The position numbers and the translations under genes were made by a program. From Aristolochia californica (lineage: Eukaryota; Streptophyta; Magnoliopsida; Piperales; Aristolochiaceae), in contig JARWKL010000008.1 in the NCBI GenBank assembly GCA_029961685.1, positions 24,997,119-25,061,118 on the forward strand: 64,000 nucleotides of DNA. The letters are read 5' to 3'. Position 1 is the first letter of the stretch, and each line of letters opens with the position of its first letter. Under the pieces are notes generated by a model. That model saw only the letters and a program-made list of their open reading frames with translations. It was not told the DNA's origin and searched no databases. Of this stretch, positions 25,903 to 38,470 are shown piece by piece.

Positions 25903-28084
25903 CCAAACTTGAGTTTTCACTCGCCCATTTTTCTCGTAAACAAAAAAGATACAAGGCAAATAGATCACAACAAATGAAAGTTTTAGAGTTTATGTACGCA
26001 AAAAAATCTGAAAACTATAATAAATATAAGTGAAGAAAATTATTTCATGCATTAAAAATGAACTCCATAGTTTTGTTATCCATGTTTGGGAAATTCCACA
26101 AGTACAACTCCTAATAGCTTGGTGGAATTTTATAGGAAAGAGACTTCTAACTAATCCTGGCATGTTTTAAATGTGCTAGATATGGATGCCAGAAACATGT
26201 TGAGGATGCGAGTGACCTAATGATCCAAAAATTTCAAAGAGTAGAAAAAAATAAATTCTCAGATTACCGTGTGGTTGGATATTTACATAAGCCAAACAAC
26301 CCACTCTTTACCTATCCTTAATAATCACTGATACTTTTTTGAATTATCTCTTTCAGCATTTGTGCATTTTCATTTTGGATGTTCAATTTTTTTTTTCATA
26401 TCCAAGCTTGTGTTTTCACTCTACCATTTTCACGTAATCCAAAAAGATATAAGGCAAATAGCTCACAACATAACGAAAATTTTAGAGTTTATGTATGCAA
26501 AATAATTTGGAAAACTACAATAAATGTAAGTGAAGAAAACTATTTCACACACTAAAAATGTACTCCAAAGTTTTGTTATCCATGTTTGGGAAATTCTACT
26601 AGTACAACTCCTAATGGCATGGTGGATTTTTATAGAAAAGAGTCTTCTAACTAATCCTGACATGTTTTAAATGTGGTGGATATGGATGCCAGAAACATGT
26701 TGAGGATGCAAGTGACTTAATGATCCAAAATTTTCATAGAGTAGAAAAAATTAAATTCTCAAGTTAACGTGTGGTTCGATATTTACCAGAGCTAAACAAC
26801 CCACTCTTTTCCTATCCTTAAAAATTACATATACTTTTTGGAATTATCTCTCTCAGCATTTGTGCATTTCCATTTTGGATGTTCAAATTTTTTTTCAGAT
26901 CCAAACTTGAGTTTTCACTCTCCCATTTTTCTCGTAAACAAAAAAGATATAAAGCAAATAGATCACACAAAAAAGAAAATTTTAGAGTTTATGTGAGCAA
27001 AACATATTGAAAAACTATAATAAATGTAAGTGAAGAAAATAATTTCAGGCACTAAAAACTGAATTCCAAAGGTTTGTTATCCACGTTTGGGAAATTCCAC
27101 TAGTACAACCACTAAAAGCTTGATGGAATTTTATAGGAAAAAGAGTTCTAACATAGACTAAAATGTTTTAAATGTGGTGGATATGCAAGCCAGAAACATG
27201 TTTAGGATGAAAGTGACCTAATGATCCAAAAATTTCAAGGAGTAGAAAAAATTAAATTCTCAAGTTAACGTGTGGTTGGATATTTACCAAAGCCAAAAAA
27301 CCCACTCTTTGCCTCTCCTTAAAAATCACAACTACTTTTTGGAATTATCTCGCTCAGCATTTTTGCATTTCAATTTTTGCTGTTTAAATTTTTTTTCAGA
27401 TCCAAACTTGAGTTTTCACTATCCCATTTTTCACCTAAACAAAACAGATATAAGGAAAATAGATCATAACAAAATGAAAATTTTAGAGTTTATGTATGCA
27501 AAAAATTTGAAAAATATAATAAATGTATGTGAAGAAATCTATTTTACGCACTAAAAATGAACTCCAAAGTTTTGTTATCTATATTTGGGAAATTCCACTA
27601 GTACAACTCCTAATGGCTTGGAGGAATTTTATAAGGAAAGAGACTTCTAACTGATCCTAACATATTTTAAATATGGTGGATATGCATGCCAGAAAACATG
27701 TTTAGGATCCAAGTGACCTAACGATCCAAAATTTTCAAGGAGTAGAAAAAATTAAATTCTCAAGTTAACATGTGGCTGGATATTTTCCAGAGCGAAACAA
27801 CATACTCTTTGCCTATCCTTAAAAATCAAAGATACATTTTGGAATTAACTCTCTCGGCATTTGTGCATTTCATGTTCAAATTTTTTTTCAGATCTAAACT
27901 TGAGTTTTCACTCTCCTTTTCTTCTAGTGAACAAAAAAGATATAAGGCAAATAGATCACAAAAAAAAAGAAAATTTTAGAGTTTATGTATGCAAATTTTT
28001 TTTAAAAACTACATTAAATGTAAGTGAAGAAAATTATGTCATGCACTAAAAATGAACTCCAAAGTTTTGTTATCCATGTTTGGG

Positions 28085-28124
28085 AAATTCCACTAGTACA
28101 ACCCCTAATAGCTTGGTGGAATTT
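28085..28124 (+). repeat. exemplar of the conserved 9 bp inverted repeat in each monomer
   Basis: Arms aaattccac (28085 to 28093) and gtggaattt (28116 to 28124) are perfect reverse complements around a 22 nt loop containing caacccctaatagc. The left arm runs into the palindrome actagt. The same element occurs at the same phase in the great majority of monomers. It is part of the most conserved stretch of the unit. It could form a hairpin in single-stranded DNA or RNA, or be a dyad site for a DNA-binding protein; neither role is shown by the sequence. Confidence 0.85.
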
Positions 28125-30359
28125 TATAGGAAAGAGACTTCTAACTGATCCTAACATGTTTTAAATATGGTGGATATGCATGCCAGAAACATTTTGAGGA
28201 TGCAAGTGACGTTATGATCCAAAAGTTGCAAGGAGTAGAAAAAATTAAATTCTCAAGTTCACGTGTGGTTGGATATTTACCAAAGCCAAACAACCCACTC
28301 TTTAACTCTCCTTAAAAATCACAGATAATTTTAGAATTATCTCTCTCAGCATTTGTGCATTTCCATTTTGGATTTTCAAATTTTTTTTTAGATCTAAACT
28401 TGAGTTTTCACTCTCCCATTTTTCTCGTAAACAAAAAAGATATAAGATAAATCGAACACAACAAAATGAAAATTTCAGAGTTTATATAAGCAAAAATATT
28501 TTTGGAAAACTATAATAAATGTAAGTAAAGAAAATTATTTCACGCGCTAAAAATGAACTCCAAAGTTTTGTTATCCATGTTTGTGAAATTCCACTAGTGC
28601 AACCCCTAATAGCTTGGTGGAATTTTAAAGGAAAGAGACTTCTAACTGATTCTAACATGTTTTAAATGTGGTCGATATGCACGGCAGAAACATTTTGAGG
28701 ATGCAAAAGACGTAATGATCCAAATATTTCAAGGAGTAGAAAAAATTAAATTCTCAAGTTAACGTGTGGTAGGATATTTACAAAAGCAAAACCACCCACT
28801 CTTTGCCTCTCCTTAAAAATAACAGATACTTTTTGGAATTATCTCTCTCAGCATTTGTGCATTTCCATTTTTGATTTTCAAATTTTTTTTTAGATCCAAA
28901 CTTGAATTTTCACTCTCCCATTTTTCTCGTAAAAAAAAAAAAGATATAAGACAAATAGATCACAACAAATTGAAAATTTCAGAGTTTATGTATGCAAATT
29001 TTTTTTGGAAAACTATAATAAATGCAAGTGAATAAAATTATTTCACGCACTAAAAATGAACTCAAAAGTTTTGTTATCCATGTTTGGGAAATTCCAATAG
29101 TACAACCCCAGTAGCATGGTGGAATTTTATTGGAAAGCGATTTCTAACTGATCCTATCATGTTTTAAATGTGGTGCCATGCCAGAAACATGTTGAGGATG
29201 TAAGTGACCTAGTGATCCAAACATTTCGATGAGTAGAAAAAATTAAATTCTCAAGTTAACGTGTGGTTGGATATTTACCAGAGCCAAACAACCCACTCTT
29301 TGCCTATCCTTAAAAATCACAGATACTTTTTGGAATTATCTCTCTCAGCATTTGTGTTTTGCCATTTTGGATGTTCCAAATTTTTTTCATATCCAAACTT
29401 GAGTTTTCACTCTCTCCTTTTTCTCGTAAACGAAAAAGATATAAGTAAAATAGATCTCAACAAAATGAAAATTTTAGAGTTTCTGTATGCAAAAAAATTT
29501 GAAAAACTATCATAAATGTAAGTGAAGAAAATTATTTCACTCACTAAAAATGAACTACAAAGTTTTGTTATCCATCTTTGGGAAATTCCACTAGTATAAC
29601 CCCCAATAGCCTGGTGGAATTTCATAGGAAAGAGACTTCTAACTGATCCTAACATGTTTTAAATGTGGTGGATATGCACGCAAGAAACATGTTGAGGATG
29701 CAAGTGACCTAATTATCCAAAAATTTCACAGAGTAAAATGCTCAAGTTAACGTGTGGTTAGATATTTGCCAGAGCTAAACAACCCACTCTTTGCCTATCC
29801 TTAAAAATCATAGAAACATTTTGGAATTATCTATCTCAATATTTGTGCATTTCCATTTTGGATGTTCAAATTTTTTTTCACATTCAAACTTGAGTTTTCA
29901 CTCTACCATTTTTCTCGTAAACAAAAAAGTAATAAGGCAAATAGATCACAACAAAATGAAAATTTTATAGTTAATGTATGCAAAACAATTTGGAAAAATA
30001 TAATAAATGTAAGTGAAGAAAATTATTTCACACACTAAAAATGAACTCCAAAGTTTTGTTATCCATATTTTTGAAATTCCACAAGTACAACCCCTAATAG
30101 CTTGGTGGAATTTCATAGGAAAGAGACTTCTAACTAATCCTAACATGTTTTAAATGTGGTGGATGTGCATGCATGAAACATGTTGAGGATGCAAATGACC
30201 TAATGATCCAAATATTTCAATGAGTAGAAAAAGTTAAATTCTGAAGTTAACGTGTGGTTCGATATTTACCAGAGCCAAACAACCAACTCTTTGCCTATCC
30301 TTAAAAATCACAGATACTTTTTGGAATTATCTCTCTTAGCATTTGTGCATTTCCATTTC

Positions 30360-30380
30360 GAATGTTCAAATTCCACTAGT
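30360..30380 (+). repeat. 205 bp internal deletion joined at aaatt
   Basis: aatgttcaaatt, normally followed by the T tract, continues as ccactagtcc. Everything from the T tract through tttgggaaatt is missing. The 5 bp aaatt (30368 to 30372) is present at both parental sites. The landmark interval is 294 bp (30161 to 30455). It lies at the boundary between super-units alpha and beta. Confidence 0.9.
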
Positions 30381-30539
30381 CCAACCCTTAATAGTTTCAT
30401 GGAATTTTATTGGAAAGAGACTTCTAATTGATCCTAACATGTTTTAATTGTGGTGGATATGCATGCCAGAAGCATGTTGAGGACGCAAGTTACCTAATGA
30501 TCCAAAAATTTCAAAGAGTCGGAAAAATTAAATTCTCAA

Positions 30540-33500
30540 GTTATTGTGTGGTTGCATATTTACCTGAGGCAAACAACCCACTCTTTGCCTATCCTTAAAA
30601 ATCACAGATACTTTTTGGAATTATCTCTCTCGGCATTTGAGCATTTCCGTTTCGAATGTTCAAATTTTTTTTTCAGATCCGAACTTGAGTTTTCACTCTC
30701 TCATTTTTCTCGTAAACAAAAAAGATATAAGGCAAATAGATCACAACAAAATGAAAATTTTAGAGTTTTTGAATACCAAAAAATTTGAAAACATTAATAA
30801 ATATAAGTGAAGAAAATTATTTTATGCACTAAAAATGAACTCCAAAGTTTTGTTATCCATGTTTTGAAAATTCAACTAGTCCAACCCCTAATAGCATGGA
30901 GGAATTTTATAGGAAAGGGACTTCTAACTGATCTTAACATATTTTAAATTTGGTGGATATGCATGCCAGAAACATGTTGAGGATGCAAGTGACCTAATGA
31001 TCCAAAAATTTCACGGAGTAGAAAAAATTAAAATCTCAAGTTGACCTGTGGTTGAATATTTACCAGAGCCTAACTACCCACTCTTTGCCTATCATTAAAA
31101 ATTACAGATAATTTTTAAAATTATCTCTCTTAGCATTTGTGCATTTTCAATTTGGATGTTCACATTTTTTTTCTAATCCAAACTTGAATTTTCACTCTCT
31201 CATTTTTCTCGTAAACAAAAAAGATATTAGGCAACTAGATCACAAGAACATGAAAATTTCAAAGTTTATGTACGGAAAATTTTTTGAAAACTATAATAAA
31301 TGTAAGTGAAGAACATTATTTCACGCACTAAAAATGAACTCCAAAGTTTTGTTATCCATGTTTTGGAAATTCCACTAGTATAACCGCTAATAGCTTGGTG
31401 GAATTTTATAGGAAAGAGACTTCTAACTGATCCTAACATGTTTTAAATGGGGTGGATATGCATGCCAGAAACATGTGTAGGATGCAAGTGACCTAATGAT
31501 CCAAAAATTTCAAGGAGTAAAAAAAATTAAATTCTCAAGTTAACGTGTAGTTGGATATTTACCAGAGCCTAACAACCCACTCTTTGCCTATCATTAAAAA
31601 TCAAGATACTTTTTAGAATTATCTCTCTCAGCATTTGTGCATTTCCATTTTGGATGTTCAAATTTTTTTTCTGATCCAAACTTGAGTTTTCACTCTCCAA
31701 TTTTTCTCAAAAACAAAAAAGATATAAGGCAAATAGATCACAACAAAATGAAAATTTTAAAGTTTATGTACGAAAAAATATTTGAAAACTATTATAAATG
31801 TAAGTGAAGAAAATTATTTGACGCACCAAACATGAGCTCCAAAGTTTTGTTATCCATGTTTGGGAAATTCTACTTGTCCAACCCCTAATATTTTGGTGGA
31901 ATTTCATAGGAAAGAGACTTCTAATTGATCCTAACATGTTTTAAATGTGGTGGATATGCAGGCCAGAAGCATGTTGAGGATGCAAGATATGTAATGATCC
32001 AAAAATTTCAAGGAGAAGAAAAAATTAAATTCTCAAGTTAACGTGTGGTTGGATATTTACCAGAGCCAAACAACCCACTGTTTGACTATCCTTAAAAATC
32101 ACAGATACTTTTCGAAATTATCTATCTCAGCTTTTGTGCATGTCCATTTTGGATGTTCAAATTTTTTTTCAGATCCAAACTTGAGTTTTCTCTCTCCCAT
32201 TTTCTCTTAAACAAAACAGATATAAGGGAAATGGATCACAAAAAAATTAAAATTTAAGAGTTTATGTATGGAAAAAAAATTAAAAAATATAATAAATGTA
32301 AGTGAAGAAAATTATTTCTGGCACTAAAAAAGAACTTCAAAGTTTAGTTATCCATGTTTGGGAAATTCCACATGTCCAACCACTTATAGGTTGGTGGAAT
32401 TTTATAGGAAAGAGACTCCTAACTGATCCTAACATGTTTTAAATGTGGCGGATTTGCATGCCAGAAGCATGTTGCGGATGCAAGCTACCTGATGATCCAA
32501 AAATTTCAAGTAGAAAAAATAAAATTATCAAGTTAAAGTGTAGTTGGATATTTAACTGAGCCAAAAAACCCACTCTTTGCCTATCCTTAAAAATCAAAGA
32601 TACTTTTTGGAATTATCTCTCTCAGCATTAGCGCATATCAGTTTTGGATGTTAAATTTTTTTTTTCAGATCCGAACTTGAGTTTTCACTCCCCCATTTTT
32701 CTTGCAAAAAAAAGGATATAAGGCAAATAGATGACAACAAAATGAAAATTTTAGAGTTTTTGAATGCCAAAAAATTTGAAAACATTAATAAATATAAGTG
32801 AACTAAATTATTTTACGCACTAAAAATGAACTCCAAAGTTTTGTTATCCATGTTTGGGAAATTCCACTAGTCCAACCTCTAATAGCTTGGTGGAAATTTA
32901 TAGGAAAGGGACTTCTAACTGATCTTAATATGTTTTAAATGTGGTGGATGAGCATGCCAGAAACATGTTGAGGATGCAACTGACCTAATGATCAAAAAAT
33001 TTCAAGTAGTAGAAAAAATTAAATTCTCAAGTTAGCGTGTGGTTGGATATTTACCAGAGCCTAACAACCCACTCAATGCCTATCATTAAAAATCAAAGAT
33101 ACTTTTTAGAATTATCTCTTTTAGCATTTGTGCATTTCCATTTTGGATGTTCAAATTTTTTTTCTGATCCAAACTTGAGTTTTCGCTCTCCAATTTTTCT
33201 CATAAACAAAAAAGATATAAGGCAAATAGACCACAACAAAATGAAAATTTTAGAGTTTATGTACGGAAAATTACAAATGTAAGTGAAGAAAATTATTTCA
33301 CACACTAAAAATGAACTCCAAAGTTTTGTTCTCCATGCTTGGGAAATTCCACTCGTCCAACCCCTAATAGTTTGGTGGAATTTTATTGTAAATAGACTTC
33401 TAACTGATCCTAACATGTTTTAAATGTGGTGGATATGCATGACAGAAGCATGTTGAGGATGCAAGGTACCTAATGATCCAAAAATTTCAAGGAGTAGAAA

Positions 33501-36500
33501 AAATTAAATTCTCAAGTTAACGTGTGGTTGGATATTTAATAGAGCCAAACAACCCACTCTTTCCCCATCCTTAAAAATAACAGATAATTTTTGGAATTAT
33601 CTCTCTCAGCATTTGTGCATTTCCGTTTTGAATGTTCAATTTTTTTTTTCAAAACCGAACTTGAGTTTTCACTCTTCCATTTTTCTCGTAAACAAAAAAG
33701 ATTTAAGGCAAATAGATCACAACAAAATAAAAATTTTAGATTCTAGGTATGCAAAAAAAATTGAAAACTATAATAAATGTAAGTGAAGAAAATTATTTCA
33801 CGCACTAAAAAAGAACTCCAAAGTTTTGTTATCCATGTTTGGGAAATTCCACTAGTACAACCCCTAATAGCTTGGTGAAATTTTATTGGAAAGAGACTTC
33901 TAATTGATCCTATTATGTTTTAAATGTGGAGGATATGCAAGCCAGAAACATGTTGAGGATACAAGTGACCTAATGATCCAAAAATTTCAAGGACTAGTAC
34001 CAATTAAATTCTCAAGTGAACGTGTGGTTGGATATTTACCATAGTAAAACAACCCACTCTTTCCCTATCCTTAAAAATCACAGGTACTTTTTGGAATTAT
34101 CTCTGTCAGCATTTGTGCATTTCCATATTTGATGTCCAAATTTTTTTTCAGATCCTAACTTTAATTTTTAGCCTCCCATTTTTCACGTAAAAAAAATAGT
34201 TATAAGGCACATAGATCACAACAAAATGAAAAATTTAGAGTTTAAGTATGCAAAAAAATTTGAAAACTATAATAAATGTAACTTAAAAAAATTATTTCAC
34301 GTACTAAAAATGAGCTCCAAAGATTTGTTATCCATGTTTGGGAAATTCCACTAGTACAACCCCTTATAGCTTGATGGAATTTTATAGGAAAGAAACTTCT
34401 AACTGATCCTAACATGTTTTAAATGTGGTGGATATGCATGCCAGAAACATGTTGAGGATGCAAGTGACCAATGATCCAAAAATTTCACGGAGTAGAAAAA
34501 ATTAAATTCTCAAGTTAACGTGTGGTTGGACAATTTCCAGAGCCAAACAACCCACTCTTTGCCTATCCTTAAAAATCACAGATACTTTTTGGAATTATCT
34601 CTATCAGCATTTGTGCATTTCCATTTTGGATGTTCAATTTTTTTTTCAGATCCAAACTTGAGTTTTCACTCTCCCTTTTTTTTCGTTAACAAAAAAGATT
34701 TAAGGCAAATAGATCACAACCAAATGAAAATTATAGAGTTTATGTCTATAAAAAAATTTGAAAACTTTAATAAATATAAGTGAAGAAAATTATTTCAGGC
34801 ACTAAAATTGAACTCCAAAGTTTTGTTACCCATGTTTGGGAAATTCTACTCATACAACCCCTATTACCTTGGTGGAATTTTATAGGAAAGAGACTTCTAA
34901 GTGATCCTAACATGTTTTAAATATGGTGGATATGCATGCCAGAAAACATGTTGAGGAAGGAAGTGACCTAATGATCAGAAAATTTCAAAGAGTACTACAA
35001 ATTAAAATCTCAACTTAATATGTGGTTGGATATTTACAAGAGCCAAACAACCCACTTTTTTCCTATCCTTAAAAATCAAAGATACTTTTTGGAACTATCT
35101 CTCTCAGCATTTGTGCATTTCCATTTTGGATGTTCAAATTGTTTTTTAGATCCAAACTTGAGTTTTCACTCTCTCATTTTTTTCGTAAATAAAAAATAAA
35201 TAAGTCAAATTCTATAATGAAAATTTTAAAGTTTAAGTAGGGAAAAAAATTTGAAAATTATAATAAATGTAAGTAAAGAAAATTATTTCACGCACTAAAA
35301 ATGAGCTCCAAAGATTTGTTCTCCATGTTTGGGAAATTCCACTAGTACAACCCCTTATAGCTTGGTGGAATTTTATAGAAAAGAGACTTCTAACTGATAC
35401 TAACATGTTTTAAATGTGGTCGACATGCATGCTAGAAAACATGTTGAGGATACAAGTGACCTAAAGATCCAAAAATTTCAAGGAGTAGAAAAAATTAAAT
35501 TCTCAGGTCAATGTGTGGTTGGATATTTACCAGAGCCAAACAACCCACTCTTTGCCTATCCTTAAAAATCCAAGATACTTTTTGGAATTATCTCTCTCAC
35601 AATTTGTGCATTTCAATTTATGATGTTCAAATTTTTTTTCAGATCCAAACTTTAGTTTTCACTCACCCATTTTTCTCATAAAAAAAAAAGATATAAGGCA
35701 AAAAGATCATATCAAAATGAAAATTTTAGAGTCTATGTATGAAAAAAAAAATTGAAAACTAAAATAAATGTAAGTGAAGAAAATTATTTCAAGCACTAAA
35801 AATTAACTCCAAAATTTTGTTATCCATGTTTGGGAAATTCCACTAGTACAACCCCTAATAGCTTGGTGGAATTTCAATGGAGAGAGACTTCTAACTAATC
35901 CTAACATGTTTTAAAAGTGGTGGATATGCATGCCAGAAACATGTTGAGGATGCAAGTGACCTAATGATCCAAAATTTTCAAGGAGTAGAAAAAGTTAAAT
36001 TCTCAAGTTAACGTGTTGTTAGATATTTACCAGAGCCTAACAACCCACTCTTTGCCTATCCTTAAAAATCACAGATACTTTTTGGAATTATTTCTCTCAA
36101 CATTTGTGCATTTCCATTTTGGATGTTCAAATTTTTTTTCATATCCAAACTTGTGTTTTCACGCTCCCATTTTTTTGTAACCAAAAAACATAAATGGAAA
36201 ATCGATCACAACAAAAAGAAAATTTTAGAGTTTATGTATGCAAAACAATTTGAAAAACTATAAAAAATGTTAGTGAAGAAAATTATGTCATGCATTAATA
36301 ATGAACTCCAAAGTTTTGTTATCCATGTTTGGGAGATTCCACTAGTACAACCCCTAATAGCTTGGTGGAATTTTATAGGAAAGAGACTTCTAACTTATCC
36401 TAACAAGTTTTAAATGTGGTGGATATGCAAGGCAGAAACATGTTGAGGATGCAAGTGACCTAATGATCAAAAAATTTCGAGTAGAAAAAATTAAAGTCTC

Positions 36501-38470
36501 AAGTTAATGTGTGGTTGGATATTTACCAGAGCCACACAACCCTCTCTTTGCCTATCCTTAAAAATCGCAGATACTTTTTGGAATTTTCTCTTTCAGCATT
36601 TGTGCATTTCCATTTTGGATGTTTAAATTTTTTTTCAGATCCAAACTTGAGTTTTCACTCACCCATTTTTCTCATAAACAAAAAAGATACAAGGAAAATA
36701 GATCAGAACAAAATGAAAGTTTTAGAGTTTATGTACACAAAAAAATCTAAAAACTATAATAAATGTAAGTGAAGAAAATTATTTCATGAAATAAAAATGA
36801 ACTCCATAGTTTTGTTATCCATGTTTGGGAAATTCCACAAGTACAACCCCTAATAGCTTGGTGGAATTTTATAGGAAAGAGACTTCTAACTAATCCTGAC
36901 ATGTTTTAAATGTGGTAGCTATGGTTGCCAGAAACATGTTGAGGATGCAAGTGACCTAATGATCCATAAATTTCAAAGAGTAGAAAAAATTAAATTCTCA
37001 AGTTAATGTGTGGTTGGATATTTACCAACGCCAAACAACCCACTCTTTTCCTATCCTTAATAATCACTGATACTTTTTTGAAATATCTCTTTCAGCATTT
37101 GTTCATTTCCATTTTGGATGTTTAAATTTTTTTTCAGATCCAAACTTGAGTTTTCACTCTACCATTTTTCACGTAAACAAAAAGGATATAAGGAAAATAG
37201 CTCACAACAAAACGAAAATTTTAGAGTTGATGTATGCAAAAAAATTTGAAAACTATAATAAATGTAAGTGAAGAAAATTATTTCAAGCACGAAAAATGAA
37301 CTCCAAAGTTTTGTTATCCATGTTTTGGAAATTCCAAAAGTACAACTCCTAATAGCATGGTGGAATTTTATAGGAAAGAGTCTTCTAACTAATCCTGACA
37401 TGTTTTAAATGTGGTGGATATGGATGCCAGAAATATTTTGAGGATGCAAGTGACGTAATGATCCAAAAATTTCAAGGAGTAGAAAAAGTTAAATTCTCAA
37501 GTTAATATGTGGTTGGATATTTACCAAATCCAAACAACCCACTCTCTCCCTCTCCTTAAAAATCATAGATACTTTTTGGAATTATCTCTCTCAGCATTTG
37601 TGCTTTTCCATTTTGGATGTTCCAAATTTTTCTCAGATCCAAACTTGAGTTTTCACTCTCCCATTTTTCTCGTAAACAAAAAAGATATAAGACAAATAGA
37701 TCACCACAAAATGAAAATTTTAGAGTTTATGTATGCAAAACTATTTGAAAAACTATAGTAAATGTTAGTGAAGAAAATTATTTCACACACTAAAAATGAA
37801 CTCCAAAGTTTTGCTATCTATGTTTGGGAAATTCCACTAATATAAACCCTAATAGCTTGGTGGAATTTTATAGGAAAGAGACTTCTAACTGATCCTAACA
37901 TGTTTTAAATGTGGTGGATAAGCATGCCAGAAACAGGTTGAGGATGCAAGTGACCTAAATATCGGAAAATTTCAAGGAGTAAAATTGTCAAGTTAACGTG
38001 TGGTGTGATATTTAAAAGTGCTAAAAAACCCACTCTTTGCCTATCCTTAAAAATCATAGATACTTTTTGGAATTATCTCTGTCAATATTTGTGCATTTCC
38101 ATTTTGGATGTTCAAATTTTTTTTCAGATCCAAACTTGAGTTTTCACTCTCCCATTTTTCTCGTAAACAAAAAAGTAATAAGGCAAATAGATCACAAAAA
38201 AATGAAAATTTTAGAGTAAATGTATGCAAAAAAATTTGGAAAACTATAATAAATGCACGTGAAGAAAATTATTTTACGCACAAAAAATTTACTCCAAAGT
38301 TTTGTTATCCATGTTTATTAAATTCCACTAGTACAACCCCTAATAGCTTGGTGGAATTTTATAGGAAAGAGACTTCTAACTAATCCTAACATGTTTTAAA
38401 TGTGGGTGATATGCATGCCCGAAACATGTTGAGGATGCAATTGACTTAATGATCCAAAAATTTCAAGGAG
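30540..38470 (+). repeat. super-unit beta (about 16 monomers)
   Basis: Landmarks at 30955, 31454, 31952, 32450, 32946, 33431, 33931, 34430, 34928, 35421, 35922, 36421, 36918, 37416, 37916 and 38407. Diagnostic variants: gaatacc or gaatgcc (30771, 32762), gttataagg (34199), caaccaaatg (34718), ctcaactta (35009), ggcaaaaagatca (35697), gggagattccac (36331), tatggatgcc or tatggttgcc (36918, 37416), the 491 bp monomer (37980) and gtaataagg (38175). The order matches gamma and most of alpha; taggatattatca is missing. Confidence 0.85.

Larger units (their letters stand above)
20340..30230 (+). repeat. super-unit alpha (about 20 monomers)
   Basis: Landmarks at 20748, 21218, 21718, 22216, 22711, 23213, 23709, 24200, 24702, 25200, 25699, 26178, 26678, 27179, 27678, 28172, 28673, 29175, 29670 and 30161. 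Diagnostic variants in order: gaatgcc with attaataaat (20564, 22032), caaccaaatg (23001), ctcaactta (23294), taggatattatca (23808), ggcaaaaagatca (23985), gttataagg (24471), gggagattccac (25609), ggatatggatgcc (26178, 26678), gattttcaaa (near 28371 and 28872), the 491 bp monomer with gtaaaatgctcaag (29733) and gtaataagg (29929). The same markers recur in beta and gamma. Alpha has about twice as many monomers as they do between caaccaaatg and gtaataagg. Confidence 0.85.

Noticed and set aside
28085..28124. Rho-independent terminator reading of the inverted repeat
   Set aside because: The stem is A/T-rich, the loop is 22 nt and no U-run directly follows; the context is eukaryotic satellite, not a bacterial operon.
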